39,370 bases of DNA, from positions 1-39,370 of the forward strand of contig JAQGOK010000016.1 of the NCBI GenBank assembly GCA_028293645.1, read 5' to 3'. A model generated the notes under the pieces. That model did no database searches. It was not told where the DNA came from and was given only the letters and a program-made list of their open reading frames with translations. The first letter of the stretch is position 1. Every line of letters begins with the position of its first letter. The position numbers and the translations under genes were made by a program. Shown here one piece after another: positions 1 to 9,676 of this stretch. This DNA is from Chthoniobacter sp. Its GTDB lineage: Bacteria; Verrucomicrobiota; Verrucomicrobiia; Chthoniobacterales; Chthoniobacteraceae.

Positions 1-935
1 CCGTATTCGGCTTGGTAGAGCTTGCCGCCGCGCAGCTCGCGGATGCGACCGAGCACCTTTTGCTTGTGACCGGGCGCATGCCGTTCCAACCAGGCTTCGA
101 ACAGCGGAGCAACCGCCCACGGCAGGCGCAGGATCGTGTAGCTCGCCCCACTCGCACCTGCGCAGGCCGCGGCTTTGAGCAGGGCGGGGAGCTCGTGTTC
201 GGTCAGGCCGGGAATGATCGGTGCGGTCAGCGCAATCACCGGCACCCCGGCGGCGCTCAGTGCCTCGATGGCCGCGAGGCGGCGGCTCGGCGATGAGGCA
301 CGCGGCTCCAGTGCTTTGGCTAGATTCGCATCGAGGGTCGTCAGCGAGATCGCGACCGAGACGGCGTCGTATTTGGCGAGCTCTGCCAGCAGATCGATGT
401 CACGGGTGACCAGGTGGTTCTTGGTGATGATCACCACCGGATTCCGAAACTCCGCGAAGACGGCCAGGCAGGCGCGCGTCAGTCCGAGCTTCCGCTCGAT
501 CGGCTGATACACGTCGGTCACGCCGCTCATCGCGACCGGCTGCGGTTCCCAGCTCTTCTTGGAAAGCGCGGCCCTGAGCAACTCGGGCGCGCGCTCCTTG
601 ATCATGATCTTCGACTCGAAATCGACGCCGGCGGAAAAGCCGAGATACTCATGCGTCGGCCGCGCGAAGCAGTACGCGCAGCCGTGTTCGCATCCTCGAT
701 ACGGACTGATCCCGGCGCGGAACGGAATGTCCGGCGAATCGTTCCAGGCGATGATCGATTGCGTGTCGTCGCGGAAGAACTGGGTGCGGATCGGCAACGG
801 CTGGCCGTCTTCATCGACCAGCGCTTCCGGATCGAGCTCCACCGCCAGCTTTTCGAAGCGGTTCGGCAAATTGGCAGCCGAACCGCGCGCCTGCGGATTG
901 GGCGCGTAAGGATTTAGCGGGATCTTCGGTTCCAT
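1..935 (-). CDS. PA0069-type radical SAM protein (3' end cut by window edge)
   Basis: The minus strand carries an open frame of 311 residues that runs off the left edge, so the C-terminus is missing. Around residues 75-83 the translation reads YRGCEHGCAYCFARPTHEYL, the CxxxCxxC cluster of radical SAM enzymes in the form typical of the PA0069/Rv2578c family, which is related to spore photoproduct lyase. It is followed by KIMIKERAPELL and by SGVTDVYQPIERKLGLTR, also family hallmarks. The cluster would bind [4Fe-4S] and cleave SAM; the substrate of this family is unknown to me. The ATG at 935 is the first after an in-frame TAG, which is also the stop codon of the upstream redoxin gene; only 48 bp separate the two genes, so they are probably co-transcribed. 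No good Shine-Dalgarno sequence is visible. Family assignment is firm; function is not. Confidence 0.88.
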   Translation of the reverse strand, partial: MEPKIPLNPYAPNPQARGSAANLPNRFEKLAVELDPEALVDEDGQPLPIRTQFFRDDTQSIIAWNDSPDIPFRAGISPYRGCEHGCAYCFARPTHEYLGFSAGVDFESKIMIKERAPELLRAALSKKSWEPQPVAMSGVTDVYQPIERKLGLTRACLAVFAEFRNPVVIITKNHLVTRDIDLLAELAKYDAVSVAISLTTLDANLAKALEPRASSPSRRLAAIEALSAAGVPVIALTAPIIPGLTEHELPALLKAAACAGASGASYTILRLPWAVAPLFEAWLERHAPGHKQKVLGRIRELRGGKLYQAEY

Positions 936-983
936 CTTCGGCAGCGGCGGGAAGGTCGTCCGGCCTGGCCGAAAATCCAAAGG

Positions 984-1559
984 CTAACCGTAGTAATCCG
1001 GCTCGTGCCCGACCTTCCACTTGATATTGCAGCCGATGCTCGGGCGTTGATCCGGATCGACTGGCGCGCCGTTCAGCACTGCGTTGAGCGCGGCCCGGAG
1101 GTCATGCCCGTCCGGTTCGCCTTTGCCGGGCCGCGACGAGTCGAGCTGGCCGCGATACGCGAGCTTTCGCTCCGCATCGAAGAGGAAAAAATCCGGGGTG
1201 CAGGCGGCAGTGAACGCCTTCGCGACTTCCTGCGTCTCGTCGTAGACGATCGGGAAGGTGAAGCTCGCAGCGTGCGCCATGGCGGCGGTCGGCTCGGGCG
1301 CGTCCTGCGGATACTGCGCGACGTCATTGGAGGTGATCGCGAGAATGCCGACACCGCGATTGGAATAATCACGAGCGAGCCGGGCGAGTTCGGGCTGAAC
1401 GTGGACGACGTAGGGGCAATGGGCGCAGATGAACATCACGAGCAGCGCCCGGGCGTCTGCGAAGTCCGCCAGTGAAAACGGCCGGCCGGTGGTCACATCG
1501 ATCAGTTCGAATTCCGGAATCGGAGTACCAAGAGGGAGCATGGTGGAGGAGACAGCCAT
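984..1559 (-). CDS. thioredoxin-fold redoxin/AhpC-TSA family protein
   Basis: A protein of 191 residues with a thioredoxin fold. After LPLGTPIPEFELIDVTTG comes ALLVMFICAHCPYVVHVQ, which holds the CxxC redox motif (C-A-H-C) at the usual place after the first beta strand. Further on, TPDFFLFDAERKLAYRGQLD is the cis-proline (TP) strand of the fold, and the end GCNIKWKVGHEPDYYG is the conserved tail of this redoxin subfamily. It probably acts as a cytoplasmic thiol oxidoreductase or peroxiredoxin-like protein; no signal peptide is seen. The frame is open further upstream, but those residues are low-complexity and overlap the divergent purU leader, so ATG 1559 (MAVSSTML) is preferred; ATG 1541 is an alternative. 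It lies just upstream of the radical SAM gene on the same strand. Confidence 0.88.
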   Translation of the reverse strand: MAVSSTMLPLGTPIPEFELIDVTTGRPFSLADFADARALLVMFICAHCPYVVHVQPELARLARDYSNRGVGILAITSNDVAQYPQDAPEPTAAMAHAASFTFPIVYDETQEVAKAFTAACTPDFFLFDAERKLAYRGQLDSSRPGKGEPDGHDLRAALNAVLNGAPVDPDQRPSIGCNIKWKVGHEPDYYG

Positions 1560-1671
1560 AATAAGGGAATGGTGAGGGATGATTCGCGATCGGTGAAAGG
1601 TGAATCGCTGGCCGCGCGTCGTTGGCCTCAATCGCGAATCAGCGGTCACCCATCCGCATTCCCCGCACCGC

Positions 1672-2526
1672 ATGTCTTCCACCATTCTCCGCCTGGCGTG
1701 CCCGGACCGCGTCGGCTTGCTGGCGCAGCTTTCCGGTTTCTTTGCGCAACACGGAGGCAATCTGCTGGAGGTGCATCAGTTTACCGATTCGGGAGCCGGT
1801 TGGTTTTTTGCGCGGATGGCGATCGAGACGCGCACGCTCCGGCTGGGTCTGCCGGCATTGCGCACCGCGTTCACTCCATTGGCGGGGGAGTTGGAGGCGG
1901 ATTGGACTTTGCGCGAAGCGCAGAGCCGGATGCGCGTGATCCTGATGGTGAGCAAGCTCGGCCATTGCCTTGCCGACCTGCTCTGGCGCTGGCGCTCGGG
2001 CGAGCTCGAGTTCGACATCCCTTTGGTGATCTCCAACCACGAGGATTTCCGCAAAGTGGTGGAACGCGAGGGTCTCGAGTTTCGCCACATGCCGATGACC
2101 ACCGAGAGCAAAGCGGAGGTCTTCGCGGAGATCGCCGGCACTTTCCGCGACGTGCGGCCCGACCTGATCGTGCTCGCGCGCTATATGCAGATCATCCCCG
2201 CGGAGATTTGTGCCGAGTTCAAGGGGCGCATCCTGAACATTCACCACTCATTCCTGCCGTCGTTTGTCGGCGCGAATCCTTACCAACGCGCCTACGAACG
2301 TGGAGTGAAGCTGATCGGCGCCACGTGTCACTACGCGACCGCGGAACTGGACGCCGGCCCAATCATCGATCAGGAGGTGATCCGCGTGGAGCATTTCCAT
2401 ACGCCGGACGATCTGGTCCGCCTCGGCCGGGATTGCGAGCGGCTGGCACTCGCGCGGAGTGTGCGCTGGCACCTGGATGACCGGGTGTTGGTGCATGGAA
2501 ACCGCGCGATAGTCTTCCGCGATTGA
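1672..2526 (+). CDS. purU: formyltetrahydrofolate deformylase
   Basis: A 284-residue protein matching PurU, which hydrolyses 10-formyltetrahydrofolate to formate and tetrahydrofolate, supplying formate for PurT and balancing one-carbon units. Residues 1-80 form the ACT-like regulatory domain (LRLACPDRVGLLAQLSGFFA). The C-terminal two thirds are the formyltransferase fold. They contain NIHHSFLPSF with the Asn and His expected in the catalytic site of the GAR-transformylase family, and CHYATAELDAGPII with the catalytic Asp. Length is as expected for the family. ATG 1672 is chosen because it directly starts the ACT domain; an upstream in-frame ATG at 1600 adds 24 residues without similarity. It is transcribed divergently from the redoxin gene and appears monocistronic. 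Confidence 0.95.
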   Translation: MSSTILRLACPDRVGLLAQLSGFFAQHGGNLLEVHQFTDSGAGWFFARMAIETRTLRLGLPALRTAFTPLAGELEADWTLREAQSRMRVILMVSKLGHCLADLLWRWRSGELEFDIPLVISNHEDFRKVVEREGLEFRHMPMTTESKAEVFAEIAGTFRDVRPDLIVLARYMQIIPAEICAEFKGRILNIHHSFLPSFVGANPYQRAYERGVKLIGATCHYATAELDAGPIIDQEVIRVEHFHTPDDLVRLGRDCERLALARSVRWHLDDRVLVHGNRAIVFRD

Positions 2527-2631
2527 GCGGTTTACGGCGCAGGCTACGAACTATTTGCGTCACCCCCGGGCAGACCTATGCTCGCCTGTGCGTAACCCCC
2601 ACACGGTAGCCGTCTTACCGCGCGTTCCCCC

Positions 2632-5600
2632 ATGTTTTTTTCCCGCCTTCTCCGTACCTTTGCGTGCTTTTTAGCGGTTGTCCCTCTCGCCGGTGCTGCC
2701 CCGAGCGTTCAGACGCTGAACCCGACGGATGGCAGCACGGTCGCCGCTCTGACGAGCGTCGCCATCACCTTCAGCGAGGCAGTGACTGAAGTAGATGCCG
2801 ATGACTTGCTGATCAATGGCGACACCGCCCTTTCGGTCACGGGATCGGGCGTCGGAGCTTACACGTTCACTTTCTCCCAGCCGGTGGCCGGGCCGGTCAA
2901 CGTGGAGTTTGCCGGTGACAACGGCATTGTCGGCCTCGCAAATACGGGAGCCTTCGTGCCGCCATTGCCCTGGAGCTACACGCTGAGCGACACCATCGCT
3001 CCGGTGGCGACGCAGTTGACGCCTGCCGCCGGTTCCACGCTCGGCGTGGTGACCGAGGTGCGGGTTCTTTTTAGCGAATCGGTGGACGGGGTAAACGCGA
3101 GCGATCTGACGGTGAATGGCGTCGCCGCCTCGGCGGTAACCGGCAGCGGCCAGGGTCCGTATCTTTTCACCGTCACCCCACCTGCGGCCGGTGCGGTGAC
3201 GCTCGCCTGGGTCGCGGGCCACGGGATTCAAGACACCGCCACCACGCCGAACGCGTTTGCCGGTGGGAGCTGGAACGTGACCGTCAGCGCCACCGGTGCG
3301 GGCAACCTCGTGATCAATGAGTTCCTCGCCGGGAATGGCGTCGGAATCGCGGACGAGAATGGCGACCAGGAAGACTGGATCGAAATCCACAATCCCGGCG
3401 CGTCCGCAGTGAACCTGGCAGGCTGGGCGCTCACCGATGATGATCAGGAGCCGACGAAATGGGTTTTCCCGAGCCGGACGCTGAATGCCGGCGCCTATCT
3501 CGTGGTCTTCGCGTCGGCCAAAAACCGCCGGCCTGCGTCCGGCAACCTGCACACCAACTTCAAACTGAACGAAGGCGGCGGTTACCTCGCTTTGATAAAG
3601 CCCGACTCACCGAGTGTTATCTCGAGCAGCTTCGCCTACCCCCCGCAGCGCTTTGATTACAGCTATGGATCAAGTGCGGGGCAGGCGCGTTACTTCACCC
3701 CACCGACACCGAACGCAGCGAATAGCTCGACGGCGCTGACCGCTTTCGCCGCGGCGCCGAAGGCGAGCGTGGGACGTGGCTTCTTCCAGCAGCCGTTCGA
3801 TCTCGTGCTCAGCACGGCGACCCCGAACGCCACGGTCCGCTACACGCTCGATGGGAGTGAGCCGACCGCCACCACCGGCACAGTTTACACCGGTCCGATA
3901 AATATCAGCGGAACGCGCGTGCTGCGGACTGCGGCTTTCGGCACAGGGCTCGTGCCGAGCGCGACGGTCACCCACAGCTACATCTTCCTCGATCAAGTGC
4001 TGACCCAGCCGAACAATCCGGCGGGGTATCCGACGAATTGGGGCGCGCATACGGGCTTCTCCACCGGCGTGGTTCCGGCCGACTACGAGATGGATCCGCA
4101 GATCGTGAACGATCCGCTTTACACGCAGATGCTGAAGGACGGGCTGCGCCAGTTGCCGATCGTGTCGCTGGTGATGCCGATTGCCGACATGTTCGGACCG
4201 AACGGCATCAACACGAATCCGAACATCGCCAACAAAGGCTTCCCCGCGAAAAAGGGGTCCATGGAAATGGTGCTGCCGGATGGTTCCACTGCGTTCACCA
4301 TCACCTGCGGTATCAGCGCACACGGCAACGCCAGCCGTGACCCGCTCAAGAATCCGAAGCATGGCTTCAAGCTGAAGTTCAAAGGCGATTACGGCGCGAG
4401 CAAGCTGGAGTACCGGCTGTTCCCCGACTCGCCGGCGACCGAATTCGAAGACCTGGTGCTGCGCGCTGACTTCGGAACGAGCTGGCGGCACTGGAGTGAC
4501 GATTCCGGGAATGGAAGTGGTGTCTTTCAACGCAGCCGTGGCTCGAGGACGCGCGACGCCTGGGTGAAACACACGGCGCGGGACATGGGCGTGGTCGCTG
4601 GTCACAACCGCTACTGCCACTTGTTCATCAATGGCCTTTACTGGGGCACTTACGATTTTACAGAGCAGCCGACCGCGAGCTTCGGGGCGACTTACTTTGG
4701 CGGGACCGAATCCGACTACGACATCTACGAGCAGGGCTCGCTGAAGAATGGAACGGCGAACGCTTACAACGCGCTGACCGGGCTGCCCGCTGCAACGACG
4801 AACGCGATCTACGAGCAGTACAAAGCCACGCTCGATGTGCCGGAGTTCATCGACTACATGATGCTTCACTTCTACATGGGCCACCAGGATTGGGGGCTGA
4901 ACAAGAACTGGTATGCCATGCGCCAGCGCGGCGGTGGGACCTTCGGCACGGAAGGCAAGTTTCGTTACATCCCGTGGGATGGGGAAAATGTGCTCCTCGA
5001 TACGACGGTGAATCGCGTTCCGACCGCCCCGTCCGGAACGGGCGACGTGCCGAGCGGCGTGCACATCGATCTCGATGACAACCCGCAGTATCGCCTCGAT
5101 TTCGCCGACCGCGTCCACAAGCACATGGTCGCCCCGGATGGCGCTCTTTCGCCTTCGGCCAACATCGCCCGGTGGCAGACCTGGCAGGCCGTGATGGACA
5201 AGCCGATCGTCGCGGAAAGTGCGCGGTGGGGGGATTACCGGCGCGACGTGCACCCGTATCAGTCGGGCAGCTTTGTGCTCTACACGCGCAATCAGCATTG
5301 GATGGCGGAAAACAACCGCCTGGTGAACAGCTATTTCCCGGCGGCGAACCGCCACAACATCGTGCTCAATCAGTTTCGGGGTGCGGGGCTTTATCCCAAC
5401 GTCCCGGCGCCCGAGTTCCGGCAGACCAACACGAGCGGGCAACTTGTCGGTTCCGCCCAGGTGAATGCCGGCTATGTGCTGGCGATGCGGAATCCCGGCG
5501 CGGGAACGCTCCATTACACGACCAATGGCGTGGACCCGCGCGTCTATTATGCGGGCACTGTCGCAGCCGGCGCGGTCGCGTATTCCGAGCCACTGACTCT

Positions 5601-8529
5601 CAACAGCACCACCACGGTCAAGGCGCGCGTCCTCAACGGCAGCACTTGGAGCGCGCTGAATGAGGCGACTTTTCACATCGGCGTTCCCGCCATCCCGATC
5701 GCGATCAGCGAGCTCATGTACCATCCTCCAGGTGGGGATTTGCATGAGTTCATCGAGTTGCAAAACTATGGCGCGGAGACGCTGGATCTCGGCGGATTCC
5801 ACCTGGACGGGGTCGATTTCTTCTTCCCGCTCTACTTCAGTCTGGCGCCGGGTGCGCGCGTGGTTCTCGCTTCGAATGACGACCGCGCAGGCTTTGCGGC
5901 GCAGTACCCGGGCGTGGTCGTAGCGGGCTACTATGGTGGCTCCCTGAGCAATGGGAGCGAGACCCTTACGTTGTATAGCGACGAAGGGCAGCGCGTGGTC
6001 ACCGTGACCTACCACGACGAACCGCCGTGGCCGAGTCCGGCGGACGGTGGCGGTTACTCGCTGGAAATCTTTGATCCGGCGGGGGATCCGGATTCCGCAG
6101 CAAACTGGCGCAGAAGCGCGAACTTCAAAGGCACGCCCGGTCAGGCGAATTCGCTGACGCCGGCTTTTCCAATGGTGATCAATGAGGTGCTCGCGGAGAA
6201 CCAAGGCGCGGTAGCGGTAGCCGGTGGCGCCTACGATTATGTGGAGCTGAAGAACGTCTCGGGCGCACCCGTGGACTTACAGGGCTGGACTCTCTTCGCC
6301 GCGGGTACCGGTCACTCCTTTACCTCGAGCTTCGTTGTCCCTGCGGGCGGCTTCGCCGTCGTGCCGTGCTCACCCATGGCGCCGGTGGGCTCGCCGCGTT
6401 TGGCGGCGAGTATCCCGACCGCCGGGGCTCTCGTCCGGCTGCAGACTCCTGGCGGGATTGATGCGGATGCGATCCACTTTGGAAACCAGCTCTCAAACCT
6501 CTCCATCGGCCGAGTTGCCGGCTCGTGGACCCTGAACAATCCCACTCCCAACGCCGAGAACGTCGCGGCCCCAATCGCACCGGTCGCCGGCAATTTGGTG
6601 ATCAACGAATGGCTGTCCAACGCGGTGCCGGGCGGCAGCGATTGGCTCGAACTCTTCAACAAACACGCGACGTTGCCGGTGCCGCTCCACGGCCTCTTTT
6701 TCCAAACCGATTCCGAGTTGTTCCGCTTCCCGTTCCTGGCGTTTCTGGGAGCTGGTCAGTTCTTGCAGTTGTTCGCGGACGAACGTCCGGGCGTGGATCA
6801 GCTCGACTTCAAGTTGCCCGCCGCGGGGACTGCCCTGTCGATCCTCGATGCGAATGGCGTGGCGATCGACGCGATCAGCAAGGCCGATTTCGGCGTTCTG
6901 GCGGAGGGCATTTCTCGCGGGCGCAGCCCGGATGGCAGCGGCACGTTCTCGACTTTCAGCGACAGCACCTCCCCGGCGGATGCGAACTACATCAACACTT
7001 ACGCAGGTCCGGCTCTGAATGAGGTGCTCGCGCGCAACGTGCGCGGAGGTCCGGCACCCTGGGGGACCGTTTCGGATTGGCTCGAATTCCACAACTCCGG
7101 AACGAGTGCGGCTGATCTGAGCGGGTTCCGCTTGAGCAATGTGCCGGACTTCGGCACCGCCTGGCCTTTGCCGAGCGGCACGACGATGGCCGCCGGTTCG
7201 TATCTGACCATCTGGTGCGATGCTGAGCACGCGCCGAGCACTGCGGCAGGGCCGGATCTGAACTCCGGGCTCGATCTCGGCGACTCAAGCGGCGCGGTTT
7301 ATCTTTTCGATCGGCAGGGTCGGGTCGTGGCACAGCTCCGGTGGGGTTTTCAGGTCGCGAACGTCTCGATCGGTGTCAGTGCCGGAACGTGGCAGGCCCT
7401 GACGACGCCGACTCGCGGTGCCGCGAACAGCGCACCTGCTGCGCTCGGTGCGGTCAGTGCATTGCGCATCAACGAGTGGATGGCCCAGCCCACTGCGGGC
7501 GGGGACTGGTTCGAGTTGCACAACCCCAGCCCGGACCTCCTGAGCCTCGGCGGGCTTCTGCTGACCGACGATCCCAGCGAGCCGGGCGTGTCCAAGTTCC
7601 GGATCCCGGCGCTGAGTTTTATCGGTCCCAAAAGTTGGGTGAAATGGGAAGCGAGTGGCGCGACGGACATCGGCCGCAATCACGTGAACTTCAGCCTCGA
7701 TGTGGCTGGCGAGTCGCTCCGGCTGTCCAATAGCGACTCGGTTTTCACGCCGATCGACAGCGTGACGTTCGGGCTGCAAACGATCGGTGTTTCGGAGGGA
7801 CGGATCCTCGATGGTGCAAACAACGTTGTCGCCATGCCTGGCTCGCCGACTCCCGGCGCTCGGAACGTCCTTTTCCCTTCACCGTCGTTTACCGAGCAGC
7901 CGGCCAGCCAGACCGTGGCGCAAGGTGCCAACGTTACTTTCAACACGGCGGCGAGCGGATCGGCGCCCATGAGTTATCAATGGCTTCGCAACGGCTCGCC
8001 GGTGGCTGGCGCGACCAATCCGACCCTTGTCTTGAATGGCGTCACGACCGCGCAAGACGGCGCTTACATCCTGGTCGCGAGCAATACCGCGGGAAGCCTC
8101 TCGAGCAACCCCGCGTTCCTTGCTGTTCAGACCACCTTCGCACAATGGGCTACGACCAACGGCGTCGGCGCTGCTGGCGACGATCCCGATCGGGACGGCC
8201 TCAGCAATGCCGCAGAGTTCTTCCACAACCTGTCGCCGAATGACTCGGCAAGCGCTGTGGATCGCTCGGCGCTCCCAAAAGTCGGGTTGGAACCAGGCGC
8301 GCAGACTTACCTGACCCTCATCTATCGCCGCAGTGCCCGGGCGGTTTCCTCCAGCGTGCAATACGAACTCTCCTCCACGCTGGTCGCTGGCTCGTGGCTG
8401 CCGGCGACTCCGGCGATCACGGAAAACCTCGGTCCTGATCCAACGACGGGCGATCCGCTCATCAAGGTGAAGTTTGCAGTGTCTCCTGACGACAAGCGAC
8501 ACTTCGCCCGCCTGGTGATCACGCCGTGA
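2632..8529 (+). CDS. giant secreted CotH-kinase / lamin-tail / Ig-domain protein
   Basis: A 1965-residue exported protein with a clear signal peptide (residues 1 to about 23, ending AGAA). Order of modules, with approximate residues: two Ig-like SwmB/Big_5-type repeats (24-215); lamin-tail domain 1 (224-345, starts NLVINEFLAG); a chitobiase-like C-terminal module (384-455, VRYTLDGSEPT); a CotH-type kinase-fold domain (508-825, with SAHGNASRD, LFINGLYWGTYDFTEQP and YIPWDGENVLLD); a second chitobiase-like module (960-1010); five more lamin-tail domains starting near 1021, 1180, 1320, 1459 and 1610, each opening with a variant of INE; an Ig domain (1751-1834, with the YQW signature); and a C-terminal domain with DPDRDGLSNAAEF, a calcium-binding thrombospondin-3-like motif. 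CotH proteins are atypical kinases phosphorylating extracellular proteins; whether this one is active is inference. It is probably cell-surface or secreted and stands alone between opposed genes. Confidence 0.93.
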   Translation: MFFSRLLRTFACFLAVVPLAGAAPSVQTLNPTDGSTVAALTSVAITFSEAVTEVDADDLLINGDTALSVTGSGVGAYTFTFSQPVAGPVNVEFAGDNGIVGLANTGAFVPPLPWSYTLSDTIAPVATQLTPAAGSTLGVVTEVRVLFSESVDGVNASDLTVNGVAASAVTGSGQGPYLFTVTPPAAGAVTLAWVAGHGIQDTATTPNAFAGGSWNVTVSATGAGNLVINEFLAGNGVGIADENGDQEDWIEIHNPGASAVNLAGWALTDDDQEPTKWVFPSRTLNAGAYLVVFASAKNRRPASGNLHTNFKLNEGGGYLALIKPDSPSVISSSFAYPPQRFDYSYGSSAGQARYFTPPTPNAANSSTALTAFAAAPKASVGRGFFQQPFDLVLSTATPNATVRYTLDGSEPTATTGTVYTGPINISGTRVLRTAAFGTGLVPSATVTHSYIFLDQVLTQPNNPAGYPTNWGAHTGFSTGVVPADYEMDPQIVNDPLYTQMLKDGLRQLPIVSLVMPIADMFGPNGINTNPNIANKGFPAKKGSMEMVLPDGSTAFTITCGISAHGNASRDPLKNPKHGFKLKFKGDYGASKLEYRLFPDSPATEFEDLVLRADFGTSWRHWSDDSGNGSGVFQRSRGSRTRDAWVKHTARDMGVVAGHNRYCHLFINGLYWGTYDFTEQPTASFGATYFGGTESDYDIYEQGSLKNGTANAYNALTGLPAATTNAIYEQYKATLDVPEFIDYMMLHFYMGHQDWGLNKNWYAMRQRGGGTFGTEGKFRYIPWDGENVLLDTTVNRVPTAPSGTGDVPSGVHIDLDDNPQYRLDFADRVHKHMVAPDGALSPSANIARWQTWQAVMDKPIVAESARWGDYRRDVHPYQSGSFVLYTRNQHWMAENNRLVNSYFPAANRHNIVLNQFRGAGLYPNVPAPEFRQTNTSGQLVGSAQVNAGYVLAMRNPGAGTLHYTTNGVDPRVYYAGTVAAGAVAYSEPLTLNSTTTVKARVLNGSTWSALNEATFHIGVPAIPIAISELMYHPPGGDLHEFIELQNYGAETLDLGGFHLDGVDFFFPLYFSLAPGARVVLASNDDRAGFAAQYPGVVVAGYYGGSLSNGSETLTLYSDEGQRVVTVTYHDEPPWPSPADGGGYSLEIFDPAGDPDSAANWRRSANFKGTPGQANSLTPAFPMVINEVLAENQGAVAVAGGAYDYVELKNVSGAPVDLQGWTLFAAGTGHSFTSSFVVPAGGFAVVPCSPMAPVGSPRLAASIPTAGALVRLQTPGGIDADAIHFGNQLSNLSIGRVAGSWTLNNPTPNAENVAAPIAPVAGNLVINEWLSNAVPGGSDWLELFNKHATLPVPLHGLFFQTDSELFRFPFLAFLGAGQFLQLFADERPGVDQLDFKLPAAGTALSILDANGVAIDAISKADFGVLAEGISRGRSPDGSGTFSTFSDSTSPADANYINTYAGPALNEVLARNVRGGPAPWGTVSDWLEFHNSGTSAADLSGFRLSNVPDFGTAWPLPSGTTMAAGSYLTIWCDAEHAPSTAAGPDLNSGLDLGDSSGAVYLFDRQGRVVAQLRWGFQVANVSIGVSAGTWQALTTPTRGAANSAPAALGAVSALRINEWMAQPTAGGDWFELHNPSPDLLSLGGLLLTDDPSEPGVSKFRIPALSFIGPKSWVKWEASGATDIGRNHVNFSLDVAGESLRLSNSDSVFTPIDSVTFGLQTIGVSEGRILDGANNVVAMPGSPTPGARNVLFPSPSFTEQPASQTVAQGANVTFNTAASGSAPMSYQWLRNGSPVAGATNPTLVLNGVTTAQDGAYILVASNTAGSLSSNPAFLAVQTTFAQWATTNGVGAAGDDPDRDGLSNAAEFFHNLSPNDSASAVDRSALPKVGLEPGAQTYLTLIYRRSARAVSSSVQYELSSTLVAGSWLPATPAITENLGPDPTTGDPLIKVKFAVSPDDKRHFARLVITP

Positions 8530-8570
8530 GCCCGGCGTGGCAGATCACGGGCCCTCGCCCTGGCTGAGCG

Positions 8571-9566
8571 CTACCGCGTGGCGTGATCCGCCGGCTTCAC
8601 CCCTTTGATGAAACTGTTGAAGCCGTAATTCGTCGGCTTGAAGTCGCCGACCAGACTCACATCCGCCTTTGCGGGCACTTCCAGTCCGGTGAAGGCATAA
8701 GCCGCGTTCACGATCAGCCGGCGCAAACTTTCGTTCAGCAGATCGGTCGCGGAGCCCATGGTGGTGCAGAGGATCTGATTCGTCTTGCCGGTGTCACTCC
8801 GGTAATCGCGCCGCCATACGACCGGCATCATCGGGTCGTTGATGGGCTGCTCAGCCTTATCGGTTGATCGCTTTTTGGAGTAAACCGCGGGCGCGTCTTC
8901 GGGGCGCATGCCGTTCACGACCTGGCCGCGGACCAGGATCTTCGCGTCGGCGGGCGGGTAAGCCTCATAGACGTCGGTATCGCCGAAGATGTCCGTCACA
9001 CCTCGGAGGAGTGGATCGTCTTTCGCGGACGGCTCGATGATCCCGCGGGTCGCTTCCGCTTTGTGTTTTCCCCAGTGGCTCACCCACTTTTCGCCGAGCA
9101 CCTGTTTTCCAAATTCGTTCAGGCCTTTGTAGATTCCGGAAACTCCGTTGAAAGCATGGGTGCTGGTCCGCAAACCGATGAACGGTTTGCCCGCCGCGAG
9201 GTAGTCGGCGAAGTGTTTCATCTGCTCCTCCGGCCAGGTGCGAAACCGAAGTGAAGTGATGCAAAGATCCGCGGAGGCGAGCGCCTCGATGCCAGGCTGG
9301 TTGTCCTTGGTATTCGGATCGATCTCACCCGTTTTCGGGTTGATCGAGAAGGAGACCGTGCATTTGAAGCCGTGTTTCTCGCTGAGAATCTTCGCGAGTT
9401 GCGGCAGCGCTTCCTCACTGCGGTATTCCTCATCACCGGCCAGCAGAACGATGTGTTTGCCTTTACCGGGACCGTCCTTGCCTTCGTACGTGACCCAAGG
9501 CTGACCCTCGGCGGCGAGGACTGGCAGGGCGGAGACGAGCAGGAAGAGAGCGGGGAGAAGCTTCAT
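8571..9566 (-). CDS. secreted ThuA-like (trehalose utilisation family) protein
   Basis: A 331-residue protein with a signal peptide (MKLLPALFLLVSALPVLAA, cleavage near residue 19) followed by a ThuA/glutamine-amidotransferase-like fold. GKHIVLLAGDEEYRSEEALP is the first strand and loop typical of the family, DLCITSLRFRTWPEEQMKHF the second helix region, and GKPFIGLRTSTHAF the nucleophile-elbow region, where amidotransferases have a Cys and this protein does not. Family members occur in large numbers in Verrucomicrobiota and Planctomycetes, often near sugar-degradation genes; the biochemical role is unsettled. The frame is open upstream to 9785, but ATG 9566 directly begins the signal peptide. 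It is convergent with the giant CotH gene, with 41 bp between the stops. Confidence 0.88.
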   Translation of the reverse strand: MKLLPALFLLVSALPVLAAEGQPWVTYEGKDGPGKGKHIVLLAGDEEYRSEEALPQLAKILSEKHGFKCTVSFSINPKTGEIDPNTKDNQPGIEALASADLCITSLRFRTWPEEQMKHFADYLAAGKPFIGLRTSTHAFNGVSGIYKGLNEFGKQVLGEKWVSHWGKHKAEATRGIIEPSAKDDPLLRGVTDIFGDTDVYEAYPPADAKILVRGQVVNGMRPEDAPAVYSKKRSTDKAEQPINDPMMPVVWRRDYRSDTGKTNQILCTTMGSATDLLNESLRRLIVNAAYAFTGLEVPAKADVSLVGDFKPTNYGFNSFIKGVKPADHATR

Positions 9567-9676
9567 GCGTGCATGCTTGCCGCAACACCGCGAGCGGGGA
9601 AGGCAAAACCGGGCGGGGTGCGGGTGACCGGCTTTGCACTCGCGCGGGCGAACTGCTTTACGCATCGTCGCGTCGC

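Noticed and set aside
3670-6204. 844-residue open frame on the minus strand inside the CotH gene
   Set aside because: It is antisense to a clearly coding domain-rich gene, Arg/His-rich with no recognisable domain, and typical of shadow frames in high-GC DNA.
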